Shown here one piece after another: positions 36,231-48,310 of a DNA stretch of 64,000 nucleotides. Both the position numbers and the translations under genes were made by a program. The first letter of the stretch is position 1, and each line of letters starts with the position of its first letter. Source of the DNA: Episyrphus balteatus (lineage: Eukaryota > Arthropoda > Insecta > Diptera > Syrphidae); contig NC_079136.1 of assembly GCF_945859705.1 (NCBI RefSeq), positions 38,225,307-38,289,306 of the forward strand, given 5' to 3'. The notes under the pieces were generated by a model that was not told where the DNA came from, searched no databases, and saw only the letters and a list, made by a program, of their open reading frames with translations.

Positions 36231-36309
36231 ATAAATTGAAACAAATTTAGATGAAAAAGATTACCTTATGCCAAAACATTGCTTCGAAAACAGCAAAACA
36301 AATGGGTTT

Positions 36310-36400
36310 TTTGAGATTTTCTAATAGGAATATCTAAAAAACGTGACGTGCTAGGAAAATTCTGACTTCGGATTCGGAATCAGAACACAAAAGTAATTTA
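36310..36400 (+). repeat. Family H motif, copy 4
   Basis: AATATCTAAAAAACGTGACG, then TTCTGACTTCGGATTCGGAA and TCAGAACACAAAA, closely match copy 2. Confidence 0.65.
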
Positions 36401-36429
36401 GAAAAGTATAGTTTTATTAAAAGGAGAAT

Positions 36430-38570
36430 TTCCTTACAACTATTACAAAAGAAAAGGTATAAAGTTACCTTTGTCTGGAGAAAAAATTTTTTTTTTTCAA
36501 TCGCTTCTCGAAAAATGCATTTTAAAAAGTTCAAAGACATATCTGATGAAATAAATACAGCAAATATCACGTTTTTTTTTTAATTGGATGAAGAGTATTT
36601 TTATTGTGGTTTTATACAGTTTTTATCTTTTTAACGCACAGCTGTAGTTAAAGTTACTTAAGGACGTGATAAAACCAATTAAAAATAACATTATCGGGCT
36701 AACGGCAGTTTTTCACAACTAAGTCCTAATAGTAATTACCTCTGACAGCTGTCAGTACCACTGCCAGGCATCAAGAAACAAATCACTAAACTTTACAGCA
36801 ATTAAAGCTTCATTTAATTACTTCTCAAGGCTTTTAACTAAACCTCAATCTGAAATAAAACTGTCCAATATAGATTTATAAAACTGCCATCTAATTTAAA
36901 TGTTTTCGATAAGAAAAGTAAAACACGTTTAACACCTTTAACGTCGTCGTACCTCCGGCACACGCCAAAAACTGTCACGCGGGTATAAGTCAAATCACAG
37001 CGCTCTAATTGTATGGAATTGAACCCTTTTCTTAGATTTTTTGGTGTGAGGAGTGTATTATTATGCCATTGCTTCGCTTATCTTAATTATTCGCTTCGCA
37101 AGAAGTTATCCTGAATTTCAAACCACATGCAAATAAAAATAAATCACGCTTCAGTCCCTCCCACAGTTTTCTATAGCTGCCGCGAAATGCGTTTTTCAAC
37201 TAATTAAAAAAGCACGCACTATGATTCAAGTTAAACTGTACCCAAATCGACATTGCGTGGATGATGTCACACCCAATAACTAAAAATGGAAGAAAAACTA
37301 ACGCGTAACGCGACTTTATAAATATAGGAAGAGGAAACATCCCCGCAGCAGGACATCCTTGTATATGCCGCAGCACATCACGCAGCTTGAAGGCAAAAAA
37401 AAAAATACTTTACTGCCATAAACACCATTACCACCGATGTTATCCTAAGCCTACTATCCTGGCAACGACAGGAGGCGACTATCCTAAAAACGAAAAAGGG
37501 TTAAGCAAGCCTTTCAGATGTTTCTTATTTAACCCTTTTGCCAAACGTTGCTGATGGCTGTTGCTTTTGTGAGGAAGAAGGCTTGGATCTTTTTGTATAT
37601 TCTTCAGTCGTAACCACCCTCATGGGCATTCGTCTTGTTAAGACATCAAATTTATTGTCGAAAAGGAAATTAAAAGGATTTTCTTAAACTCTGCGAGATG
37701 TTAGGGAGACAACCCACTAAAATCTCTTTCTGCGGGATGGCCATAGCAATGATAGCTCTGCTGGAAAAAAAAAGTATCAAATTTCAAATTTTAGGTCGTG
37801 GATAGAGGAAAGGGTTTTAATTATTAAAAATGCTGCAACTCTTTTTAGTTTTTTTTTTTTTTTTCTTTTATTGAGAATTTTGTATTTCAATTGGGATTGG
37901 GATTTATTAGGAACATGAAGCCATTTGGGAGTTGTTTATTTGAGAATTGAGATACAGACAAAGAACTGACCGGTTGGCATGGAAGGTAGTCATGGTTTAA
38001 GCCTTCTTATCACTAATGGACGTGAACTTCAAATGGACTTTGGTTACAATTTGGCAAAAAAAGGAAGGATTTCTTCCTTTTCGGTTGGTGTACCTATATG
38101 GTTGGTCATTTATTATGTATGAAGGAAATTAGTATAAGGACTTGTTAGAGTGCTAATCCTATTTCTGATGTGCGTGTGTAGGTACCGCATGATGAAATAT
38201 TGTATTTTGACACTTCAAACGTGGACGAGGGTCAGTAATGTTTGTTTGATGTTTAACAAAATATGGTATCAATTTCGGTTTCGTAATGATTAGTGCAATG
38301 AACTGTAAAGGAAAAAATTCTGAGTTCAAAACTATCCTCTATAACCAAGACTTTTAACTGAAGAAACTAAATTGACGAAAACGCCCCCACAAGTGTATGG
38401 GCCAAAAGTGTATGGCTAAAAAATTGTCCCTTTGGTTGAATTCAACTTTTCTTGGAGAAAAAGTACAAATTACCAAAAAAAACTTAATTGAATTATAAAA
38501 TTAACACTATTAACGTTTACAACAAAATACAATGAAACCCAAATTTTTATTAAATTGTTTGCAAATCACG
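36430..38570. other. Unique, mixed-composition region, candidate regulatory DNA
   Basis: It is free of the repeat families described here and less AT-rich between about 36900 and 37600. A perfect octamer ATGCAAAT lies at 37127-37134, and several TAATTA-type homeodomain words occur around 36780-37220. No coding frame was found. Regulatory function is only a suggestion. Confidence 0.35.
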
Positions 38571-39846
38571 TAACATTGTAACGCAGTAGTTTTTTACATC
38601 AATCTCATGACATTAAGAAAAATTTCTTAAAATATCTAAGTTTTAACTTTATTCCAATCACAGTAGGTAGGTACTAATTTTACATAATATTCAAAAATTT
38701 AAAAATATTTTACATTTTGTCCCCAGCAAGAAATAAAATCTTATCTACACTGCGTTACCATGTGAAAACAAACTAAAAGCTACTGTAATTTAATATAATG
38801 TACCTCACTTAGTTCGACTGGTTGTAACTCTTTAAATAAATGATAGCCTTTGATTAGGGAGAATAAACTTAAAAAATGAATAGCATCGAAGTCACTGAAA
38901 GAGGTGCTAGTGTTTATTGTTCAACCACTGCGTTACAGCATTTGTGAGATAAGTATAGAAAACATTTGTCTTGTTGTTGACAATGACAATGTTTTTCAAT
39001 TAATTTCATATTTACGATATAATAAGATATTTACAACTGCGTTACTACTCCACTGCGTTACCAAAAATAGAAAATTGGTAAAGCAGCTGTTTTAGAAAAT
39101 ATGCAACAAATTGCATATAAATAAATTGAATTCAGCTTGTTGTGGAGTATTAATTTAAAAATATTATTCATTTATTACAATTTAAAAGATTTATTACATG
39201 ACAATGGCAAGTCACTTAACTTAATCAAAATATTCACCAAAAGCTATGGATTATAATATAGATACTATACAAACACTTTGAAGTCTTATGAAAAATGTAT
39301 ATGATAATATGATTAATATAATATCACATAAATAATATTGTCATTTGGTACTATTTGCAATGTGTTCTTTTCGTTTTTTGTCAAATTTTGGATTTATAAG
39401 GTTCGGCGGGTCAAACTTTACCTTAACTATAAGAGTGTACTTTAAAAATTAACAAACAATGTACGATACAGAAAAACTTGAGTCAACACTTCCGGATCGA
39501 ATACCAGTCAATTTTATTGATTTATTGTATTAAAACTTTCTAGATTTGTTAATTTTAAGGTATTTGAGTTATAACTGAAGAAGTAAGGCGGAATGGTTTT
39601 TTATTTTGTTTTCCAATCTTTTTAAAGAACAAAATTTTGTAGGTAAAGTAATACTCTGGTACTAAGATAACCACTGCGTTACCTTATGTCACCAGTTTTT
39701 TTATAGCATTCTTCTGATTCTGATTACTTAAAAATGTCCTATCTTCATACGTCCCGATTTTACATCGTAACTTGAAGCTTCTAACTGTAAGATAAATTAA
39801 GCTTTTGCTATTTTTCATCCGTTTTTAGAAAATTTAAAGTCTTTAA

Positions 39847-41849
39847 CCCTTTCGAACCCAAGCTATGAAAATCAATATTAAAAAATGTTTTTTCAGTATT
39901 ATCGTGTCAAAGGCATCACAACTAAGAAATATGAATAGCAAAAAGTTATTTTCCAAAATAATAAATAGCAAAACTAATGTGTTACTCTCATTTTACATGT
40001 AAGTAACATGCACTGCCTATGACCAACAAAAAAAATCGGACAACCAGTGCCGGTTTAAGCACTACCGGCGCCCCTGGGCAAGATTGCAAGTGGCGCCTCT
40101 CAAAAAAAAAATAATTTTAAAACAATTTTTAAAATCACGAAAAAAGCAATAGCAGATTACCTCTCATATACTTGTTAATGCATTTATTGACAATGCACAG
40201 TGGTTCCGTAGTAGGCCATAGGCCGAAATATCGATGTCAATATAATGACTTAATTTTTCGTTATATTTGTTATAAAAATCCTATTCTTTAAGATGGCATA
40301 ACAGAAATTTTGAGAAAATAACGGAACTTTTCATATCGACCATGAAAAGTTGTCGAAAAAAGGCTGTTTTCATTGCTTTATTTTTGGTCCCGAATCAACT
40401 TAAACTTTTAAGTGTATTTTCCGGTTAAAATTATTTTAAAGTTTTTTTTTTTTGTTATGGAACTTAAAGTTGAAGGTATGTACTATATTTAAAGAGTTTA
40501 AAATTCTATTTTATTTAAAATTTTCAATAAAAAACAGACTAGAAAAGGATTGGTTCAAATTCCATACTTTTGTTTTTCTTCTCACTTTAACGGAGCTTTT
40601 AACTATGTTGTCATCAATATAAATACATGATTCATATATATAAATTTTCTCTAGCATGTGCAGTTTCTTAAACAATTGAATCTGTCTGCGAATAAGTGCG
40701 ACGGGCTACGACTGACCCTTTCACACCCACTGTTTCAATTTACCCGTATTTCTCATATTTAAAACTTTTTCATAATATTTTTTTTTTTTAAGTTTTTATG
40801 TTTTCCGTAAGTTTTTGTACATATTTTTATAAAAATATATGATATTAAGCAAGCTTTAAATCTAAAATGTAACATAAAAATTATGACTGAAATAAAAAAA
40901 AAAAAAACAAAATAAATAATTTCAAAAAAATAACTTATCATTTGTTTGTATGTTGATTCAAGGCTTCTTTTTACATATATAATATATACAAGATTTCTTT
41001 ATAAATCAATTATTGTTTTTCATTTGAATTATTCTTTTTTATTGCTAAAAAAATATATTCTCACACATATTCAAGTATATTTTGTTGCTATCCTAACCAT
41101 AATCCCCTATGGCCGCCCTTCTTAGCAACCGGTACCACTGTGCAATGTGCAGTTTATTAAAGTACATAAGGTTAACTTTAAAAAAAATTAAATATTCATG
41201 TCATTTAGGCTCAATTGAAAAGTTTACCTTTTTTTCTGACTTTTTTGTTTAAACACATTTAAGGAGTAGGTACAGTTGGTTTTATTTGAACAATATTTTT
41301 TCAAAAACTTTTTCAACTAGGTACATTAATGTCGTTTTCGATTGGAATAGAAAAAAATTGGGGCGCCTTTGTGAAAGTAAAAATAAATAAAACATCGATT
41401 GGATAGACTTCGTTATTTATAAAACTTTTGTAAAAGTTCGGGGCGCCTGCGGCGCCCCTCAGTGCTTGCGCCTCTGGGCGACGGCCCAGGCTGCCCCCCC
41501 CCTAAAACCGGCCCTGCGGACAACTGAGAAAATAACTTTTTATGAAACTATAATGTATGCTACTTCTTCTAAGCCAAAAAACTAAACACTTTCTGCATTA
41601 ACGTTTTTTTAATCTTTTTTTCAAAATTATGACCATATATAAAAAAAAGAAAAAAAAAATGTGAATTTCAGTCCCTTTTTCGATAAAAAAATAAAGGTAT
41701 AATATTTGACTAACTTTTTGTAATAATCCAGTAACTAGGCATTATTATCTTTCAAATAAGCCATCGAAACCTAAAAAATTATTTAATTTAATATTTTTTA
41801 CGAATTTTTAAAAATATGTTACATGAGAGTAACGCTGGGTCCGAATGGG
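39847..41849. mobile_element. piggyBac-like non-autonomous element (TTAA)
   Basis: TTAA at 39843-39846 and 41850-41853 bracket ends CCCTTTCGAACCCA and, read inward from the right, CCCATTCGGACCCA. TTAA target and CCC termini are typical of piggyBac. Without the nested hAT-like element the core is about 520 bp and has no transposase. Confidence 0.75.
40045..41516. mobile_element. hAT-like element with GGCGCC-rich ends, 8-bp TSD
   Basis: The ends are CAGTGCCGGTTTAAG and, inward from the right, CAGGGCCGGTTTTAGGGG. GGCGCC-rich subterminal blocks lie on both sides. CGGACAAC is duplicated exactly at 40037-40044 and 41517-41524. It is 1472 bp. The interior is AT-rich with no coding frame, so it is non-autonomous. 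Nested in the piggyBac-like element. Confidence 0.9.
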
Positions 41850-42027
41850 TTAAGCTAATTTTTGGTTACACAATGAAATAAACTATTAAAAATATTTAAA
41901 TGAAATTAATTTTTCTGTGATTTTACTTACGTTGTCAGAGAGCTAAATCATATGATTTAATAAATAAAATTGAAGTTTTCAGTAAAGTAACGCAGTTGTT
42001 TAGTTTTATAAACCTATCATAAATATA

Positions 42028-43653
42028 CAGTGCTGCTAAAAACATTCCGAATTTTTTTGTCATTTTCATCAAATAAAATTTTAAAATACAAAACTGGAAC
42101 AAAATATTGTTTTAGTATTTTTTCTACATCCTTAATATATCAATTAAGGAATTTGAACACAAAATAATGTTCTTTAATATATTAAAAAAATTTAAAAATC
42201 GAAAAATGAAGGAAAGTCAGAATTTCGTCTGTGCAAAACTAACCGGATTTTTCAAGGATTTCTGTCACTTCTGTAAAATTTTTGTTTGCAGTGACAAACA
42301 AAGTTGTTAGCTTTGTGAATTGTACAAATTATTTAATGGAATAACGGAAAAAACGCATTATAGTCATAAAATTCGTTACTAAGTCGTAGAACACTTTCAA
42401 GTCGAAATAAAACCAAATGTTATCCCTTTGGGATGTTGTAAATTGCAACGTCAAGTGAGTATGATATCGTCAAATAGTAAAAAAGAGAAAAATCAGTTAA
42501 AGCAGATCACTAGGGTGGATGCGATAACAAAATATACCTAAAAACTGATAGGCGAATAAAGAGTTTTTGATTAAAGATCCTTTTGCGACTTCTTAATCGA
42601 TTTGTGAGGCGCTTAATCTGCTTTCAACATCAAGTACAGTAAGGAAGGCTTTGAGAGATTTGGTATTAATCTCTTTCCGCTCGGAAAAAAGCCATTCCTT
42701 AATGCTAAGCATTGTCTAAAGAGGTAGGCAATGAAAGGATCTTAAGAAAAACTTTAAATTTTAAAATGAAAATACTTCATCATGCTTGTATTTACAAAAA
42801 ATCATCTGAATTGCTTGATAACAAAACGGAAAATATGTTTTTTCAATGATTAAAGCAATTTTAACTTGTTCTATTCCGATTGTAAAATGGCAGCCAGGCG
42901 CTAAAACATAGACATGTTTGAAACCAAAAAAATGTGCTCCCTACCGTGAAACTCAGAAGAGGATCATTGATGGTTTGGGGTTTTTTCAGCTGCAGGTTCT
43001 ACCCCGTTGCACTAAATCAACGGATTTATGAATCATTTCCAGAATGGAGAGATGTTGGAGTCGATAATGGCTCCATAAAAGGAGAAAGAAATGCCATTAC
43101 ATTGGCTTTTCCTGCAAGTTAAGATGCCAAAAATTCTTAAAAGCTCGTAAAACGGTATTTCGGGGTAGACAATACTCCTGGTATGACATAGCCGCAACAA
43201 TTATCCGACTTGAACCCGATTGAAAATTTGTGGGTCATCTTTAAGTGACAAGTAGAGAAGAAAAAGCACACCTCAGCAACTAACGTACTTGTAGCTTTGA
43301 AAAATAACTAGGAGCATATTCCTAGTTCTATTTTATTAAATTTGGCCGAGTCCAAGTCTCATTGGGGCAAAGCAGTTTTCGAAAACAAAGGTTTCTCAAC
43401 AAAATATTAACTTTAAACATTAACATTAAAAAATCCGGTTAGTTTTTCACATCCGTAATTCTGGCTTTGCTTCATTTTTCAATTTTTAAATTTTTGTAAT
43501 GTGTCAAAGATCATTATTTTCTGTTGAAATTGCTTAATTGATATATGAACGACCTAGAAAAAATATTAAAACAATATTTTGTTTCAGTTTTGTGTTTTAA
43601 AATTTTATTTGATGAAAATGGTAAAAAAATCCGGAATGTTTTTAGCAGCACTG
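42028..43653 (+). mobile_element. Tc1-like transposon with about 225-bp TIRs
   Basis: TA lies on both sides (42026-42027 and 43654-43655). The ends are CAGTGCTGCTAAAAACATTC in inverted orientation. Similarity between the arms continues for about 225 bp (42028-42256 versus 43430-43653). It is 1626 bp, a normal Tc1 length, and encloses a decayed transposase. The arms differ at many positions, so the copy is old. Confidence 0.9.
42420..43410 (+). pseudogene. Tc1-family transposase pseudogene
   Basis: Diagnostic Tc1 pieces survive in order but in different frames with stops between them. LRRGSLMVWGFFS lies at about 42946. LSDLNPIENLW, containing the second catalytic acidic region (DLNPIEN), lies at 43205-43235. 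A C-terminal SKSHWGKAVFENKGFSTKY block ends at the TAA at 43408. The N-terminal DNA-binding part (42420-42900) is hardly readable. A functional enzyme would have an uninterrupted frame of about 340 residues, so this copy is dead. Confidence 0.85.
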
Positions 43654-43725
43654 TATATATTCAAAACATCGCTGAAAATGTTATTTTATAATAGATTAAA
43701 GTATAACCATTCTATATCATTTAAA

Positions 43726-44712
43726 AATAAAATGCACGACTGGGTCGCACGAACTTGCTCTTAGAGTTCAAATTGCTTAAGTTTTTAAGACTTTTTATAT
43801 AGAAACTTGGGAAATGTAGGTATATATAAAAAAAAAAAAAAAAAACAAATAAAAAAAATATAATTCATTTTTCAAAATAATAAAACAATATCTGAAATCA
43901 AATCGCCCCACAAAACAAGTACGCAGTTTTATTTGATATATTAAGGTGCATTTTTAGAAAAAAAATTTTCAAAATCGTTAGAGCCGTTTTTTAAAAAACT
44001 AATTTTTTATAAATAATTTTTTGAAAAAAAAAGTTTTAAAATAAAAGTGGCATGCCATTTTGTAGAAATCACTTATCAACATCTAAAAATCAAATTTCAA
44101 AAAAATTCAATGTCACGTTTTCGAAAATTTGATTTTTCAAAAAAAAAAATTCAAAAGTTTTTTAAAAATCCAAAAATTATTTTTTTCAAAATTTTATTTT
44201 TGGCTTATATTTAAAGTATATAAATGCTTTGGTATAAAAAATTTCGTTGAAATACATAAAGCAGTTTTGCAGAAAATCAGAATTGAAAAAAAGCGGTCCT
44301 ATGGCAGATACCGTGATTTTTCGTAATGATTTTCAAAAAAAAAATTGTTTAAAAACTAACATTTGAATTTTTTTTAGCAAAATCGTTGCAGCCGTTTTCG
44401 TGAAATTAAACTTTTCCGAAATTTTTGTATGACAGGTACCGTTATTTTTGGACCAAAAAAATTAATTCCAAAAATCCCTCTAGAGAGCCTCCAAAAAATT
44501 CTACATACCAAGTTTGAAGACAATCGGTCCATCCGTTCAGGCTGTAGCTCCTTATACAGACAGACAGACAGACAGACGGACTTCCGGGACCCATTTTTTT
44601 TGGCATTCTCTACCATCGTAATGTCATGGAAAAATGTTATCTCAACTTTTTTTTTTTTGTACGAATGCATAACTTGATATATACATAGTACCTATATCGC
44701 AAGTAAAAATAA
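43726..44712 (-). mobile_element. Family A repeat, copy 4
   Basis: Inverted, from AAATAAAATGCACGACTGGG through GGTACCGTTATTTTTGGACC and GACAGACAGACAGAC to CTATATCGCAAGTAAAAA. Close to copy 2 in sequence. Confidence 0.8.
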
Positions 44713-46440
44713 TAAAATATTGATACAAATTTTCATATTTTTTGATAATTCACTGCCCTAATTAGACATCAAAAAGTATTTTTGCCAGTATACTTTCTTT
44801 TATCGATTTATGTAGTAGCAGTAGACTCAAAAGTTTCCATTATTTTCATGAGACCAACCAAAAAATACCTAGGTAAAATGCATGGCAAAATCAAAAAGGA
44901 GTTTCTAAAGAAATAAAGTCAAATCTTGAAAAATTATACAAAAAAAAACAGCATTTCAAGGGAAAACCATGAATATAAAAATTTGTATTAAAAATCTTTC
45001 CTAAAAACTATAGAACAGTCATAATTTATGCCGACAAGTTCATTTAACTCTTCTTCATTAATATGATAAAGACCCCATTCGATTTCTTCAAACCATAATC
45101 TTTTGTTTTAAGTTAGATGACTAAGCAAAATATTAAATTACCTAATAAAATTCCCTTTCAAATAATATTATATTCTTGGTTTGAATATTTTTCGAGTTAA
45201 AAGTCCATCTCTCAAATATTTCTTTTTTAATTCAAGGTATTTGATGGCAATGTAAATTGTAAATCACTTTTGATACAATTTTGAGAATATTGAGGTTTGG
45301 ATTTATTTCCTGACAAAATAAAAACCACTACAACTACCATTCATTAAGATATTATTTCCGACCATATTGACTTAAATGGGTTAAATGGGCTAGTCTTTTT
45401 TAGAATCTCTGGGCATCCCCATAATTCTGACGAAAATTGTTTCTATGTAAATTCAGTTGAACGAAAGGTTTCCATTCGTGGTTAGATGATTGAGCAACAA
45501 CTGCGCACTGCGATTATAATGTTCTTGTTTTTTATAAGAAAAAAAAAAAAAAAAACAAAAACAGCAAAGTTAAATTTTTAGCATAAAAAACAAGTTCAAG
45601 GCAAGTTTCTATTTTGAGATGTTATCTTTTTTTCTTTGTTGTTATTAACACCTAAAAGAATAATTCCTATCTTAACAGCTAAATGTTTTAAACAAGAAAA
45701 AAAAAAAACAAATAAACAATCTAAATAATTAGGAATGTTAGCCTAGGTTAAAATGTCTCATCCTAATCTAGCTTAACATTGTCTTAAGGGGCAAACATAT
45801 TTATTATATTATACAGGGTGTCCCAAAAGTTAACGATGAAACGAAAACGGTACATAGGGTAGGTGGTGACAGTTGTCAGAAAAATAATAAAAAAAAATCG
45901 CAGCCATATATTTTGTGAGTTGTGGGCATTTGAAAAAAATTCGAAAAAATGGTCACCCTGTGACGGTTTTTCATGTTCCGTGACTACAAATCTTAATTTT
46001 TTTCACTTTTTTCTTTTGTTACACAACCTTAAATAACCCTGCTACCAAATGCATTCAAAAATTTTAACTCAGTTGCATCAGTTGAAAAGCAAATATTACT
46101 TTTTTGCCCAATTAAGTAATAAACATTTTTACATGACTCTAATTCAATGAACCGTAGTGTAAAAAAAATGCACTATGATGTTTCGGCAAGTTACCTTAAA
46201 AGTTGGTGTGTTCAATTCTCTTTTCAAATGGAACATATCAGTACTTTTTGTGCCAAAATAACTTCAACATCGAAAAACTTGGCTCTTTTTTGACAGTAAT
46301 GTTTTTGTTGTGATTCAATTTTCTACAAAATACTTCAACGCAAATATAAATTGCTCTATTGTAATATTCATTTGATAATTTTAAAAGTGTCCTAAAAAGG
46401 ACATTACATCTCTTGTTTCATTATATTTTCTTTTGTTTTT
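44713..46440. other. Intergenic, one repeat-like terminus
   Basis: Unique AT-rich DNA. TACAGGGTGTCCCAAAAGTT at 45823 resembles the common terminal sequence of insect repeats. I could not find a partner end that is consistent with the other elements. Confidence 0.4.
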
Positions 46441-47420
46441 CATTTTTACTTGCTCTATAGGGCAAGTATTGGTTTCGTGTAGAAAAAAAAATCGAGGTTT
46501 TAATCAAAACCAACATTACGATCGATGATGAGGAAGATCAAAAAAGTGGTTTTCGTCATGCCGCACAGTGGCCCATTTAGGCAAAAGTGCTTGCAATATT
46601 CATTTTTCGGGTGGGTCTACAATGAAAAACTTTTTAGATCAGTGCATTCACAAATGTTTGGAGCTCGAGTATTCGAAAAAAAATTTCAATTTGGGTTATT
46701 GGTTTTTTAATTTTTTTTCTTAACTTTGAGTGTTTAAACTAGGAAGAGGACTTCTAAAACGTTTTGATTTTTATTTTTTTTCATATGCTGTGTAATTATT
46801 AAAAAAATAAAACATTTATTTTTTAGTTGTTTAATTTAATGTTTTTTGAAATTGCATAGAAAAAAAAAGATTCCTACGTAATCAAACCAAGCTCAGCTGA
46901 TTCAAAATCCTTATATATTTCTTAATAAAAATCAAAAAGCTCAGCTGCGTCATTTTGCATCCAACTGAGCTAGAGCGATTTGATTTGATAAAGTCAGTCA
47001 TTTTTTCGACTTTTTTTCTCATGTGTAAAAATAAAATTTTGGAAAATTAGAGTTTTTTGTTTTGTATGTGATGGATTCCAATAACATGACTTTTATTTAA
47101 AAGGAAAAACATATTTTATGTATATTTACTACCTAATTTGTCTGAAAGGGTTTTATAGCTTATTTCTTTTAAACCTCTAATAAAACTTTTAATTAATATC
47201 ATTAAATTCCTATATCATTAAATTTCTACAGACAGGTAGTTTTCATGGGATGTCATAAAATTATAAGTAATAAAAGGATTAGAATATTTTTTGGTGCTGG
47301 TATTTATTTTTAAGGTATAAAAAGATGAAACACTAAGATGAAATGAAATTTAAAGTTTAAAAGAGCGGTCGCATAGTTCAACAAAAATATTTAAAAATAA
47401 AATATTTTTGTTGAAAAAAA

Positions 47421-48308
47421 ATGGATCGCAGCCAATAGATCGAAACATAACAACAGAAGAAACGGGTGATCTTCCAACTACATCAATGTTATCAGTAGGA
47501 AGGCCAAGGAAACCAGTCGATGAGTGCTCAACATTCACAAAAAAACAAAAACTAATCAAAGCTACAAGGGAGATAAGTACTGAACATCTCTCTGATACTT
47601 TAAGTATTAGATATAATAAGGACCATCAGAAAGCGAAGGGTGATATAATTAAGGCAACATCTACTACAAAGAAAGCTTTCCCACTCCACAACAAAATCCC
47701 ATTAAATATACTAATGAGAACGCGTTAGCTTTTTTTATGGATTTGGGTCTCTCCAAAGAAAAATACAAAATCCTGCGAACTTCGTTGAGACACCACAACA
47801 TAGATGTTTTGCCATCCTATAGTGCAATAACAGCTGCGAAAAAAGAAGCTGTTCCAGATAACTGCGAAGTCACGGAAATGTCAGCTAGAGTGAAACTTCA
47901 AGACATGATGGACCATACTACAAGGAGCCTATTAGAAAGCAAAACTGAAGATCAAATAACTGCACTCCCAAGAAGTTTGACGCTACTGAGTAAATGGGGC
48001 TGCGATGGATCTTCTGGACAAAGTGCCTACAAGCAAAAAATATCATCAAATATCAATCACTACCACTTGGAGAACTGTCAGAAGAAGCCCAAGAGTGCAA
48101 AAATAAAGACTACAAGAAGTACAGATATCAAAACACGTGCAAAGTTTCAAGGATTCGGCAGAATGAAGACCTATTTAACATGCTTGCAACCTCATCGGAT
48201 CCACTTATTTCTTTCTTAAGGCATGTAAGAACCCAAAAAGATCTGAAAGAACAATACTCTCCAGAAATGATGAGTTTATTACAAATTACCCCGGACTTAG
48301 ATGATTAA
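47421..48308 (+). pseudogene. RAG1-like/Transib transposase fragment, frameshifted and core-deleted
   Basis: Three frames follow one another. The first (from ATG 47421) contains SVGRPRKPVDECS. The second (about 47713-48035) contains MDLGLSKEKYKILR, VLPSYSAITAAKKEAVP and the motif KWGCDGSSGQSAYKQK, which I align with the first catalytic Asp region of RAG1 (CDGMGDVSE). The third (about 48045-48305) contains LPLGELSEEAQECKNKDYKK and SSDPLISFLR, which I recall as the C-terminal region of Transib-like proteins, and stops at TAA 48306. The step from SAYKQK straight to LPLGELSEE implies loss of most of the catalytic core, including the other acidic residues. A full Transib transposase is around 600-700 residues and under 300 remain. 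The family assignment is from memory of motifs, supported independently by the element's ends. Confidence 0.75.
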
Positions 48309-48310
48309 TC

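Larger units (their letters stand above)
38578..41996. repeat. Region with dispersed ACTGCGTTAC motif
   Basis: The 10-mer ACTGCGTTAC or its complement occurs at 38578, 38749, 38927, 39036, 39052, 39673 and 41987. This is far above chance for AT-rich DNA. With the piggyBac-like insertion (39847-41849) removed, all seven fall within about 1.4 kb, which suggests one element with binding-site-like repeats. The first and last are in inverted orientation, as in TIRs. Boundaries are not defined. Confidence 0.6.

Noticed and set aside
42934..43122. 62-codon frame as a stand-alone gene
   Set aside because: It contains the VWGFF segment of a Tc1 transposase and lies within a TIR-bounded dead element.
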